Translations under genes and position numbers: made by a program
The notes under the pieces: generated by a model
What the model saw: the letters and a program-made list of their open reading frames with translations, nothing else
What the model was told of the DNA's origin: nothing
Database searches by the model: none
Shown here: piece by piece, positions 8,262-16,431 of the stretch
Numbering within the stretch: position 1 is the first letter of the stretch
Layout of the letters: each line of letters begins with the position of its first letter
Source of the DNA: JBPOHE01 sp052035915
GTDB lineage: Bacteria; Pseudomonadota; Gammaproteobacteria; Chromatiales; Chromatiaceae
Assembly: GCA_052035915.1 (NCBI GenBank)
Contig: JBPOHE010000129.1
Location: forward strand, 1 to 29,396
DNA: 29,396 nt
Direction of reading: 5' to 3'

Positions 8262-8842
8262 AAGACAAAGATCAGGCCGGAGATCAGGGCCACCAGGGCC
8301 ATGACCAGGGTGGCGACCATGGCCAGGGCGCCCAGCGCCATGATGAGGGGGTTCGCCAGCAACAGGGCACTGCCGAACAGGGAGGCCAAGTCGTGAAATT
8401 CCAAGGTCAGACCCACCAGTCCGCGAAGCGACTTTCCCAGGGTAAAGAGGTCGCGCCAGCCCCGGCCTTGGTGTTGCCGCACCGCCTTCATCTCCGCCGT
8501 GCCTTGGCGCAGGTTCTGGGCGAGTTGCTGGCCGCCCTGAAATACGGCTTCAAGCCGCTGTGGCAGGGCGACGATATCCTTCAGGGAGAAATACAACCAG
8601 ATCAAAAAAGCGGGCGGCGGTAGCAGCAGCAGGCCGATGGAGATCCGCGCGGCGTTCGCCCAATCTGGGTGCGACAGCAGGAGAAAGCCCAACCAGGCCG
8701 CCGAGACCAGGCTGAGGAGGGCCAGCTTGCGCACGCCGGGGAGACTGCGTTCGGCGATGCGGACCGGCACCTGGATGGCGGTGGAGACTTGTTCCTGAAC
8801 GGCTTTCAGCCGGCTCGGTTCGATGGGGAGCTGGGTTTCCAT
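8258..8842 (-). CDS. Small membrane protein, unrecognised
   Basis: This is a 194-residue protein that I do not recognise. The start METQLPIEPS at 8842 is preferred; the ORF stays open 59 codons further, but that part has low-complexity composition unlike a protein N terminus. Hydrophobic segments lie near residues 39-56 and 65-86. An amphipathic linker rich in Gln, Arg and Lys spans about 90-150 (LPQRLEAVFQGGQQLAQNLR), and a long hydrophobic C terminus covers about 155-194, ending SGLIFVF. The linker suggests a coiled or membrane-lying helix. It is translationally coupled (ATGA) to the acyltransferase gene and may serve it, but that is inference. Confidence 0.7.
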   Translation of the reverse strand: METQLPIEPSRLKAVQEQVSTAIQVPVRIAERSLPGVRKLALLSLVSAAWLGFLLLSHPDWANAARISIGLLLLPPPAFLIWLYFSLKDIVALPQRLEAVFQGGQQLAQNLRQGTAEMKAVRQHQGRGWRDLFTLGKSLRGLVGLTLEFHDLASLFGSALLLANPLIMALGALAMVATLVMALVALISGLIFVF

Positions 8843-9043
8843 GGTGGTTTGATCCTGTCGGGCGCGAAAAGAGGGGGGTCCGGGGCCGGATTCGGCTTTG
8901 GAGGCAAAAGTGTATGGCGGCTTGGAGACGGCGGCAAATGCGGTGGGCGAAGCGAGTCCCAGCATTTTGCCTGGACCAAGAAGCTGGGTTGTGGCGCTTG
9001 GCGCCTCAACACCAGCCAACTTTACCCGGATGTCGATGGGCCT

Positions 9044-9167
9044 CTCCCGGGCCAGGGCCTTGTTGGTCGTTTTTCAGTTCTCAAATGGAGAGCAATTCAT
9101 TGTTTTACTGATTTTTTGTTCTCATAAAGAGAACAAAAAATGGCTATTTCCGGTCGCTGCCCGGAAC
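9044..9167 (+). repeat. TIR-bounded double-palindrome element, copy 2
   Basis: The left end is CTCCCGGGCC and the right end is TGCCCGGAAC. Palindrome 1 is GTTCTC (9077-9082) with GAGAGC (9088-9093). Palindrome 2 is unusually long: TTTTTTGTTCTC (9112-9123) with GAGAACAAAAAA (9129-9140), perfect 12-bp arms around a 5-nt loop. The centres are 41 bp apart, and GCCCGG at 9159 starts 33 bp after the second centre. A TGGCTATTTCC block follows palindrome 2 as in copy 4. It lies 171 bp past the symporter stop and upstream of the small membrane protein gene. Confidence 0.7.
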
Positions 9168-9337
9168 GACCGAGCGTTCCTGCCCACTCCTGATCGGTTG
9201 GTACTTTCAGCGGTGGCTTCGAGGTCGGCACCTGGGCCGGATCAGTCGGAGGCCCAAGATGTATTCGGAGAGGGTATCGGAGCGCCTCGCCCCCTGGCGT
9301 CCCTGCCGGGGTTGTTCGGCGAAGGCGGTGGTGACGA
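9168..9337. other. Intergenic stretch after the symporter gene
   Basis: This is the rest of the 495-bp gap 8843-9337 beyond repeat copy 2. I see no gene, no strong hairpin and no clear promoter here. The part 8843-9043 is likewise featureless GC-rich DNA, apart from GGCGCTTGGCGCC near 8993. The same 13-mer also lies a short distance before copy 1 near 2433, so relatedness may extend beyond the element's left end. Confidence 0.4.
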
Positions 9338-11407
9338 CTAGATCCCGCCCTCCAGGCGCGGATAACGCACATGATCGACCAGGTCCTGGATCTCCTGTTT
9401 CGGCGCCGGGCTCAGCAGGCTGCCCAGGATGACGCCGGCAAAGCCCATCGGGATACCGAAGATGCCGGCGGAGATGGGTTTGATGCCGAACCAGAGTGGG
9501 GCGTTGACGCCGAAGAAGGGGTAGGTGATGTACATGTAGTACATGCAGATCCCCAGTCCGGCCAACATGCCGATCACCGCCCCCAGTTGATTGGCCCGCT
9601 TCCAGAACACTCCCAGCACCAGGGCGGGGAAGAAGGCGGAGGCGGCGAGGGAGAAGGCCGCGCCCACCAGGAAGAGGATATCGCCCGGTTTGAGCGAGGT
9701 GACATAGGCCGCCAGCACGGCTACCACCAGGAGTAGACCCTTGGCCACGGCGAGTCGGCGGGTGGTGGGCGCCCGGGGATCGATCATCTTGTAGTAGACG
9801 TCGTGGGAGAGGGCGTTGGCGATGGTGAGCAGCAGACCATCCGCCGTCGAGAGCGCCGCCGCCAGGCCACCGGCCGCCACCAGTCCGGAGATCACATAGG
9901 GCAGACCGGCGATCTCCGGTGTCGCCAACACGATGAGGTCGGTGCCGATGGTGATCTCGGCCAGTTGCAACAGGCCGTCCTTATTGATGTCGGTGATGGC
10001 CATCAGGGTCTTGTCCACCGCCGCCCATAACTGCACCCAGTTGGGCAACTGGGAGAAGCTGGTGCCTACCAGGTTGTTGTAGATCTCGAATTTCACCAAT
10101 ACCGCCAGGGAAGGGGCGGTGAAATAGAGCAGGAAGATGAAGAACAACGACCAACCCACGGAGATGCGCGCCTCCCGCACCGATGGTGTGGTGTAGTAGC
10201 GCATCAGGATGTGGGGCAGGGCCGCGGTGCCCACCATGAGACAGAAGATCAGCGCCAGGAAGTTGAGTCGGGCGATGTCGCGGGCCGCCTGGTCCTTGCC
10301 GGGGAAGGCTTCGCCATGGGCCATGATGGGGGCCGCCTTGGCCTTGACGGCATCGGCCTCTTTCTTCCAGGCGGCCTTGGCAACCTCTACCTCCATGGGA
10401 AAGTCCTTGACGGCCTTCTCAGCGGCGTCGATGGCCTTGTGGTCCAATTTTGGCGCCGCCATGAGGTCGGCGACCTTCTTTTCCAGCTTGGCCTTTTCCT
10501 CCGCCAGGAATTGGGTCCCGCCGGCCTCGAGCGCCTTGATCCGGTTCTCGGCGGCCAGTTGTTTATCGCGGTAAATCTGTCGCACGCTCTCCTCGGCGGC
10601 GCCGCGCTTGGTGTTCTTGTCGTTGAGTTCCTTTTCCAGGGTGGTCACTTTCTCTAGCTGGTAGCCGTATACGAGTTGGGGTATGGGGACATTGGTCTGT
10701 TTCACCGCCAGCCAGACGGTGGGGATCATGTAGGCGATGATGAGGATGACGTACTGGGCCACCTGGGTCCAGGTGACCGCCCGCATGCCGCCGAGGAAGG
10801 AGCACACCAGGATGCCGGCGAGGCCGACAAAGACGCCGACGCCGAACTCCAGCCCGGTGAATCGGGAGGTGATGAGACCGACGCCGTAGATCTGGGCGAT
10901 CACATAGGTGAAGGAGCAGATGATGGCGGCGATGACACCGATCATGCGGGGTATGTTGCCGCCATATCTCGCGCCCAAGAAGTCCGGGATGGTGAACTGA
11001 CCGAATTTGCGCAGATAGGGGGCGAGAAACAGGGCTACCAGGCAGTAGCCGCCGGTCCAGCCCATGACGAAGGCCAGACCGTCATAGCCGGTGGCGTAGA
11101 GGGTGCCGGCCATGCCGATGAAGGAGGCGGCCGACATCCAATCCGCGCCCGTGGCCATGCCGTTGAAGAAGGCGGGCACCCGACGTCCGGCGACATAGTA
11201 TTCCGCCACGTCGGCGGTGCGGCTCATGATGCCGATGCCGGCATAGAGCCCGATGGTGGCGGCGAGAAAGCAATAGCCGATCCAGCGATTGGGTACGCCC
11301 ATCTGCTCGAGGATGGCCAAGAGGATGACGAAACCGATGAAGCCGCCGGTGTAGAAGCTGTAGTACTTCTTGAGCGTGGCGGTGAATTGTCTCTGGGTCT
11401 GGGCCAT
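9338..11407 (-). CDS. Sodium:solute symporter, VC_2705 subfamily (large subunit)
   Basis: This is a 689-residue SSS-family secondary transporter related to ActP-type acetate/cation symporters. It has about 13 membrane helices, with family motifs EYYVAGRRVPAFFNGMA, GADWMSAASFIGMAG and, late, GLVAAGGLAAALSTADGLL. Two features stand out. A charged, Lys/Glu/Ala-rich hydrophilic insert of roughly 150 residues (about 245-390) is predicted to be coiled coil. A textbook EF-hand-type loop DINKDGLLQLAE lies at residues 473-484, in a soluble segment between helices. GAGGAGGAA within the end of the upstream DUF4212 gene provides a strong ribosome site, and the genes are 3 bp apart. The substrate is probably a small carboxylate such as acetate, but the sequence does not decide this. 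Confidence 0.9.
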   Translation of the reverse strand: MAQTQRQFTATLKKYYSFYTGGFIGFVILLAILEQMGVPNRWIGYCFLAATIGLYAGIGIMSRTADVAEYYVAGRRVPAFFNGMATGADWMSAASFIGMAGTLYATGYDGLAFVMGWTGGYCLVALFLAPYLRKFGQFTIPDFLGARYGGNIPRMIGVIAAIICSFTYVIAQIYGVGLITSRFTGLEFGVGVFVGLAGILVCSFLGGMRAVTWTQVAQYVILIIAYMIPTVWLAVKQTNVPIPQLVYGYQLEKVTTLEKELNDKNTKRGAAEESVRQIYRDKQLAAENRIKALEAGGTQFLAEEKAKLEKKVADLMAAPKLDHKAIDAAEKAVKDFPMEVEVAKAAWKKEADAVKAKAAPIMAHGEAFPGKDQAARDIARLNFLALIFCLMVGTAALPHILMRYYTTPSVREARISVGWSLFFIFLLYFTAPSLAVLVKFEIYNNLVGTSFSQLPNWVQLWAAVDKTLMAITDINKDGLLQLAEITIGTDLIVLATPEIAGLPYVISGLVAAGGLAAALSTADGLLLTIANALSHDVYYKMIDPRAPTTRRLAVAKGLLLVVAVLAAYVTSLKPGDILFLVGAAFSLAASAFFPALVLGVFWKRANQLGAVIGMLAGLGICMYYMYITYPFFGVNAPLWFGIKPISAGIFGIPMGFAGVILGSLLSPAPKQEIQDLVDHVRYPRLEGGI

Positions 11408-11410
11408 GGC

Positions 11411-11677
11411 TTATTCCTCCTCGTGCAGGTCGTATCGACGATCGAGTGTGTTCATATAGGAGGCGTAGAAGAAAATGATCACCACATAAATGATCAGAGC
11501 CCCCTGGGCGCCGAAGTAAAAACCTAGCGGAAAGCCGAGGAACTTGATATCGGCGAGTTCCCGGGCGTAATACCCCACCACGAAGGTAACGACGAACCAG
11601 ATCGCAAGAAGAATGGCGGTCATGCGGAGATTCTTATGCCAGTATTCCTGCATCTGCTCGGTGACTTGAGTCTGCAT
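11411..11677 (-). CDS. DUF4212 small subunit of the sodium:solute symporter
   Basis: This 88-residue membrane protein has two hydrophobic helices (ILLAIWFVVTFVVGYYA and GAQGALIIYVVIIFFYASYM). It also has the conserved N-terminal YWHKNLR and C-terminal MNTLDRRYDL of the DUF4212 (Na_symport_sm) family. This family is almost always encoded immediately before a VC_2705-type symporter and is thought to be its partner. AGGAGG lies 7 nt before the ATG at 11677, so that start is chosen rather than the longer reading to 11791. It is the first gene of a two-gene operon with the symporter. Confidence 0.9.
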   Translation of the reverse strand: MQTQVTEQMQEYWHKNLRMTAILLAIWFVVTFVVGYYARELADIKFLGFPLGFYFGAQGALIIYVVIIFFYASYMNTLDRRYDLHEEE

Positions 11678-11795
11678 CTGAGGTCCTCCTGAATTGTATC
11701 GGTCTGTTTCGACATGCCGTTCCGGCGTGGGACGGACAGGTCTTGTTGGTATGGATTCGGGCGGTCCTTCGTCCGGGGTGTCACGCCCCACCTAA

Positions 11796-11820
11796 GGCGA
11801 TTTCTTTTTCCGGCGATCGC
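11796..11820. repeat. Shortened relative of the 2596-2697 inverted repeat
   Basis: TTTCTTTTTCCGGCGATCGC at 11801-11820 matches 2677-2696 at 19 of 20 positions. The preceding GGCGATTTCT (11796-11805) matches 2596-2605. The site therefore looks like the two outer ends of that inverted repeat joined without the central hairpin. It lies in the 280-bp gap upstream of the DUF4212-symporter operon, where I see no convincing promoter. Confidence 0.45.
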
Positions 11821-11957
11821 TTATTTCGCCATGGAAGAGAGTCGTACCTGAAGGTTGGTCAAATCACGCCTGATCGTCAAATCCCGGCGCTCGCGTCTGG
11901 GATCGGGACCCGCGGTTTTTCCCGCCACCACCACGGAGCGCCGGTGCGGCCAGGGCC

Positions 11958-13913
11958 TCATAGATGTATCTGATAGTCCAGGGCGATGCGGGATTGCAAC
12001 TTGCGTGCCTGGCGAAAGGCCTCTTTGAGGATACGGCGATCCAGTTCATTGAGGCTATCGGGATCGAGCCGGTTGTCCAGGGGGCGTCCCTGGCGCAACT
12101 GGGATTGATGCAGCCGCATGCGTTGCAGTTGGATGAAGGCACAGGCATCGCACCAGGCATCCGCCTCTTCCTGGGGAATCACCCCCAGCTGGGCGACGGC
12201 CTGGAAACGCGCCCTGGTGTTGGTGTGCGACAGGCCGTTGGCGATGGCGAGGAGACGGGCACCATCGACAAAGGGGGTGATGCCCTGAAGCTTGAGGTGG
12301 AGTGTATGGGGATACTCGCTGCCGTTGGAGACGATGAAGTCCCGTACCAGACCGAGCGGTGGCTGGGTCCGCAAGGCGTTCTCCGCCATCTGACGGAGAA
12401 ATCTCCGGTTGCCCTGGACGCGTTCGATCACCCATTGCTGCAGGCGTTCGGCCGGTTCCGGATCGCCATACAGCGGGCGGATATCGAAAAAGATGGTGGA
12501 TTTGAGCAGATGCCTGGGTATGCCCTGGGCGATCCACTGGGCAAAGCGTTCCTGCCATTCCTCCAGGCTCAGGCAACACTCCGGGTTGCCTGCCATGATG
12601 TTGCCCTTGCAGAGGTCGAAACCGCAGTCCGCCAGGACCTGGTTGATCCGCCCGGCGATGGGAAGGAATTGCCGTCGCAGGCTGTCGGCATCTTGACCCG
12701 CTGGGACACGGAAGAGCAGGCCGTTGTCCTGGTCGGTGCGCAGGGTCTGCTCCTGACGGGCCCCGCTGCCGAATACCAGCCAGGTGAAGTCGGCCTCGGG
12801 GTGGTCGTTCTGTTCCAGACAGAGCTGAAGGAGACGACGGGTGATCTGATCGTTGAGGGCGCTGATGACCAGGCCCAACTGATCGACTGAGGCCCCCTGG
12901 GCGAGCAATTGATCGATGAGTCGGGTGATGTCTTGCTTAGAGGCCTTGAGCTGGCCGATATCGGTGGCGTTACTGATCCTGCGGCTGAGGTTGACCAGAC
13001 CGATCCGTTGCAGGGAGAAGAGATCGCGTTCCGAGAGGATGCCGCACAGCCGATCCGCGTCGTCGACGACCAGCATGTGGCCGAAGCCATGATTCGCCAT
13101 CAGGAGCGCCGCCTCATAGGCCGGTCTGCCGGCGGGCAGGGTCATGGGGTCTGTAGTCATGACCTCGCGGATGGGGCGCTCCAGCCCCAGGCCGGGCAGG
13201 GCGATCCGGGAGAGCAGGTCATGGAGGGTGAACACTCCCAGGGGGGCCTGGAAGGCATCGACCACCACCATGCTGCCGATGCGCTCCCGGTCCATGACCT
13301 CCAATACCTCGCGGATGGAGGTATCGGCGGGACAGACGATGGGTGCCCGGCGGATGAGGGTGTGCAGCGCCGCGTTGAGGGAGATGTCATCGGCGACCTG
13401 AGTGGCGAAACTCCCTTGCAGCCGCCGCATGGAGGTGTCCAACAGGGCGGCCATGCGCCGGGTGACGAATTCCCGGAACACCGGGCTCATGTTCAGGACC
13501 TGATTGAAATCCGGGCGTTCGAGTTCGAGACAGAAGCTGTCCTCCACCGCCCGATGAGTGGCGTAGGTGGGACGTTGGGCCAGCATGGCGCCGACCGGAA
13601 AACATTCTCCCACCGTCAATTCCCAGGCGACGTTGGCCATCGAGGTATCTCCCGGGGCCATTTCGCCCCGGACCCGTCCCTGTTTGATGATATAGAGATG
13701 TTGCACCGGACCCTGATCCGGGCTCAGTATCACCTGATCCTTGGCATAGAATCCCAGGCGCAGGTGCTCGGCGAGGAAGGCCAAGGGCTCCCGATCCATT
13801 TGATCGAAGGGGGCATAGCGCCGCAGGAAAGGGATCAAAGGCCCCTGCCAGGGAGCGGTGGTACCGGACGGTTGGGAGGGAGCGGACGGAGGTTGGCCCC
13901 TTGGCTCCATCAT
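11958..13913 (-). CDS. cNMP/CBS/DUF294 nucleotidyltransferase-like signalling protein
   Basis: This 651-residue cytoplasmic protein combines a cyclic-nucleotide-binding-type domain (about 25-155), two CBS repeats (about 185-300; IGSMVVVDAFQAPLGVFT and GHMLVVDDADRLCGILSERD) and a DUF294 nucleotidyltransferase-like domain. The last carries FGSGARQEQT (381-390) and TDQDNGL (393-399), resembling the GlnD/KNTase catalytic pattern GS...DxD. A C-terminal helical domain (DUF294_C type) follows. The same architecture is regularly found next to VC_2705-type symporters and DUF4212 genes, as here, and probably regulates that transporter or carbon use; this is inference from context. It could start at either of two adjacent ATGs. 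The ribosome site is weak. Confidence 0.85.
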   Translation of the reverse strand: MMEPRGQPPSAPSQPSGTTAPWQGPLIPFLRRYAPFDQMDREPLAFLAEHLRLGFYAKDQVILSPDQGPVQHLYIIKQGRVRGEMAPGDTSMANVAWELTVGECFPVGAMLAQRPTYATHRAVEDSFCLELERPDFNQVLNMSPVFREFVTRRMAALLDTSMRRLQGSFATQVADDISLNAALHTLIRRAPIVCPADTSIREVLEVMDRERIGSMVVVDAFQAPLGVFTLHDLLSRIALPGLGLERPIREVMTTDPMTLPAGRPAYEAALLMANHGFGHMLVVDDADRLCGILSERDLFSLQRIGLVNLSRRISNATDIGQLKASKQDITRLIDQLLAQGASVDQLGLVISALNDQITRRLLQLCLEQNDHPEADFTWLVFGSGARQEQTLRTDQDNGLLFRVPAGQDADSLRRQFLPIAGRINQVLADCGFDLCKGNIMAGNPECCLSLEEWQERFAQWIAQGIPRHLLKSTIFFDIRPLYGDPEPAERLQQWVIERVQGNRRFLRQMAENALRTQPPLGLVRDFIVSNGSEYPHTLHLKLQGITPFVDGARLLAIANGLSHTNTRARFQAVAQLGVIPQEEADAWCDACAFIQLQRMRLHQSQLRQGRPLDNRLDPDSLNELDRRILKEAFRQARKLQSRIALDYQIHL

Positions 13914-14525
13914 CGATCACCCATGGTCTTTTCCGCCAGGGGAGACAGGACGGACCTTGGGAGTATCGTCCGGGGGTGAGGGACCCTGGTGGTCTGGTGT
14001 GTCATCGTTGTGGTTGTCATCAAAACTTCCGCTGCCGTCGACGCGATCAGAGTGGAATCGGCGCGCCATCGCCGTCTGGGCGATGGTGGCCGGGTATGTC
14101 ACACCCGGAGCTTGTTTTTGGGTTTGTTCTCTAATCCTGATGTTGGCCCCATCCTCCTGTTCTCGCTGCCGGTCATGCAGGAAGGAGGAACCGCCGCTTA
14201 TGTATTATCGTTAAGGCGGCGCCCATGGCGTGTGGCGCTGTACCCGGGCGCCCCATGGTCAAGAATAAATCAAGTATAGTCGTCATGGATCGAAGCTGTG
14301 ATGAAGGTCATGGTTTCTCGTTCGCCGCTGTCGACCATGGGCGCTCCGAATGGACGGAGGCTCAAGGGGAACCGGACCCGTGGGAACGCATGGCCGTCGG
14401 CGCCCGAGCAACCGGGGGGTCGAAGTGGAAGTGGCCTGAGGAGGGGATAAAAACGCTGCCGGGTTTCGCCCGGTCGATAAAGCTACAAGACAAGAAAACA
14501 GGGGGATTACCCCCGGAGGAGGAGC
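13914..14525. other. 612-bp divergent intergenic region
   Basis: This region separates the minus-strand DUF294 gene from the plus-strand 14526 gene, so it must hold promoters for both, but I cannot identify convincing -35/-10 pairs. TATAGT at about 14273 is a possible -10 with no good -35. A 61-codon GTG-started minus ORF ends 3 bp before the DUF294 start. It lacks a ribosome site and has low-complexity composition, so I do not call it. Hairpin CCGGG-TTTCG-CCCGG occupies 14459-14473. Confidence 0.4.
14501..14524 (+). promoter_or_regulatory. Hairpin abutting a strong ribosome binding site
   Basis: GGGGG (14501-14505) and CCCCC (14510-14514) form a GC-only stem with loop ATTA. It is immediately followed by the ribosome site GGAGGAGGAG (14515-14524), one base before the ATG at 14526. 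The stem touches the ribosome site without covering it. It could tune initiation or mark an mRNA 5' structure; alternative pairing of the C-run with GGAGG is also possible. The regulatory role is inference. Confidence 0.4.
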
Positions 14526-15308
14526 ATGCAAGATTCAACGGTCTTCGTCAAAACGGCGAAGGGGCATGAGGCGCTCACTCAGCATACCGAGCTGTCCGTC
14601 AGGGTGCGGCGTATCCTGATACTGGTCAACGGCAGCAACACGGTGGATCAGTTGCGCCAACTCAGCTCAGGCTGGGGCGGCATGGCCGAGTCCTGGCTCA
14701 TGGAATTATTGGAGGGTGGCTACATCGAGTCCCTGTCCACCACCAAGGGCACGGCGGCACCGCGTCAGGATCCGGAACAACAGGCCCTGGCCGGGGCGCG
14801 GGAAACCCTTTCCGCGCTGATCCTCGATACCCTGGGCCCGTCCGAGGGCGCCGGATTGGTGGAACGGGTCCAGAAGTGCACGACCAAGGACAAACTCTTT
14901 GCCCTGGCCATGACTTTCTATGAGGTTCTCGGAGCCTCCCGGGGGAGGACGGCCGAAGCGGCCTTTGACCGCTTGCAGCCGATCATCGCCTCCCTGGGCG
15001 GGAATATCGCCGCCATCGCCAGACCTTCGGCCCAGGTCGAGACGGTCCCGGTCATGGACGGCCCTGAGCCGAAGCCATCCTCCACGCGGTTGCCGGAACT
15101 GAAAAAGGCCCTGTCCTCCATACTCTATGAGATGCTGGGGCCGGAGGCCGACATGATGCTCATCAAGATGGAAGCCTGTCTGTCCCTGGAAGAGTTGCGC
15201 CTCTGGTCGGAAAAGGCCCATGGGGTGATCGAAGGCGTCGCCGGTCCACGCCGGGCGGCCAGGGCCTGGGACAGAATCCAACAACTGCTGGCCGACGCCT
15301 CGACATGA
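14526..15308 (+). CDS. Unrecognised cytoplasmic protein with winged-helix-like N terminus
   Basis: This is a 260-residue soluble protein of unknown function. The start is clear (GGAGGAGGAG just before the ATG). Residues 1-75 (KTAKGHEAL, LSVRVRRILILVNGSNTVDQL, LLEGGYIE) resemble a small helix-turn-helix-like N-terminal module that I associate with proteobacterial hypothetical proteins. Two helical segments of similar pattern follow at about 90-155 (LGPSEGAGLVERVQKCTTKDKL) and 190-258 (LGPEADMMLIKMEACLSLEEL). Both contain LGP and a charged helix, so they look like an internal duplication. There is no signal peptide or membrane helix. It overlaps the TPR gene by 4 bp (ATGA), so the two products probably act together. 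Confidence 0.75.
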   Translation: MQDSTVFVKTAKGHEALTQHTELSVRVRRILILVNGSNTVDQLRQLSSGWGGMAESWLMELLEGGYIESLSTTKGTAAPRQDPEQQALAGARETLSALILDTLGPSEGAGLVERVQKCTTKDKLFALAMTFYEVLGASRGRTAEAAFDRLQPIIASLGGNIAAIARPSAQVETVPVMDGPEPKPSSTRLPELKKALSSILYEMLGPEADMMLIKMEACLSLEELRLWSEKAHGVIEGVAGPRRAARAWDRIQQLLADAST

Positions 15309-15967
15309 TCCCGTCCAGGCCGGGGAAGGCGACCGAGCGATCCCCCCCAGCCGCGGGGACCTGGGGGATGGGTGACATCGTAGCCTGGAGATACTACCTG
15401 CGTGGCTGGTGGTGCGAACGCCGGCATCGCCCTGAACAGGCGTTGGCCGAATATCTCGAAGGCATGGCGGCACGGCCTGGGTTCCTCCGCACCGCCTATG
15501 CCCTGGTGGCCCTACTGGCTGCCGGGCAACGCTATGGGGATGCGGAGCTCTGGCTGCGACACTGTATCGAGCGCGATCCTGGGAAGGCCGCCCTCTGGTT
15601 CAACCTGGGCTTTCTCCGCGACCGACAGGAGTTGCCGGAGTCGGCCCTCCAGGCCTTTCGGGAGGCGGTACGCCTGAACCCCAAGCTCGACCGGGCCTGG
15701 TATGGCCTGGGGCTGGCCCTGGCCCGGCTCGGTCGTCATGAAGAGGCCGCGGAGGCGCTGGAACGGGCCGCCGAACTGCAACCCATGAACGGGGAGGCCT
15801 GGTACCAGTTGGGGATGGCCTATCATGTCCTGGCCCAGCCGGAGCGGCTGCGCGAGGTGGCGGAGCACCTCAATCGCTATGATCGCCGTCTGACCCGCAA
15901 GCTCATCGAGGATTCCGGGCGGGGCGATCTGGCTCACCTGGTGGCGGATTACCGTCCATCATCCTAG
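15305..15967 (+). CDS. TPR-repeat protein
   Basis: This is a 220-residue protein with at least three tetratricopeptide repeats (about residues 94-195). The clearest begin ALWFNLGFL, AWYGLGLAL and AWYQLGMAY, each with the family's small-residue spacing and a closing Pro region. Such proteins are interaction scaffolds. The reading frame starts at 15305, overlapping the previous stop as ATGA. ATG 15368 (MGDIVAWRYY), with GGGGAC upstream, is a real alternative because residues 1-21 look unstructured. The 3' end overlaps the convergent gene 15903-16358 by 65 bp. The partner is most likely the upstream gene product. Confidence 0.8.
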   Translation: MIPSRPGKATERSPPAAGTWGMGDIVAWRYYLRGWWCERRHRPEQALAEYLEGMAARPGFLRTAYALVALLAAGQRYGDAELWLRHCIERDPGKAALWFNLGFLRDRQELPESALQAFREAVRLNPKLDRAWYGLGLALARLGRHEEAAEALERAAELQPMNGEAWYQLGMAYHVLAQPERLREVAEHLNRYDRRLTRKLIEDSGRGDLAHLVADYRPSS

Positions 15968-16358
15968 GATCGGCGCCGGGCGCGATCAGTCCCTGGCGCT
16001 CCAGGAGTTCGCAAGCGGATCCTTGCCCCTCCCGGCAACGTTTGACATATTCCGCCGCGAGGCTGGAGCAACTCGGATGGCTCAACTCCGCCAGACAGAG
16101 GGACTGTTTCTCCGTCAGCACGAAAAACCAGCCGAGGCCGAGGAACAGAAACGCCAGGAGGCCGAGATGCTGATCGAGAAAGATTCTCGGGGTCAGGAGG
16201 CGGGTTAGCCTGATGGCGGGGGCCGTTACCATGGCCAGGAGCCGATAAAAGGGGTTTTGTTCCCGTTTCGCCCCGGCGAGCAGATAGAGTAGCCCTTGAC
16301 CGAGCAGCGCCAGGCCGGCGATTTCCAGCAGGGCCTTGGCGATATCCACTACCAGCAT
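15903..16358 (-). CDS. Two-helix membrane protein, unrecognised
   Basis: This is a protein of about 151 residues that I do not recognise by function. Hydrophobic segments lie near residues 2-28 (ALLEIAGLALLGQGLLYLLAG) and 63-82 (LGLLAFLFLGLGWFFVL), separated by a basic segment with FYRLLAMVTAPAIRLTR and TPRIF, a layout reminiscent of YggT-like proteins. The C terminus is soluble, with four Cys residues in HPSCSSLAAEYVKRCREG and its surroundings, and a Pro-rich end. I chose ATG 16358 because GGGGTG lies at a suitable distance; GTG 16367 is possible. It overlaps the TPR gene convergently. Similar short proteins occur in many proteobacteria. Confidence 0.65.
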   Translation of the reverse strand: MLVVDIAKALLEIAGLALLGQGLLYLLAGAKREQNPFYRLLAMVTAPAIRLTRLLTPRIFLDQHLGLLAFLFLGLGWFFVLTEKQSLCLAELSHPSCSSLAAEYVKRCREGQGSACELLERQGLIAPGADPRMMDGNPPPGEPDRPARNPR

Positions 16359-16431
16359 CACATTCACCCCCCGGTCTGGTGACCCGATCTCGATATCCGG
16401 GCTGAGGTTGTACCGGATTGTCTGCTCGGTG

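Noticed and set aside
8843..9019. N-terminal extension of the small membrane protein
   Set aside because: The extra 59 codons have low-complexity composition and run close to the repeat element; METQLPIEPS is the better start.
13917..14102. 61-codon minus-strand ORF just before the DUF294 gene
   Set aside because: It has a GTG start with no ribosome site and a low-complexity Asp/Pro-rich product; no family was recognised.
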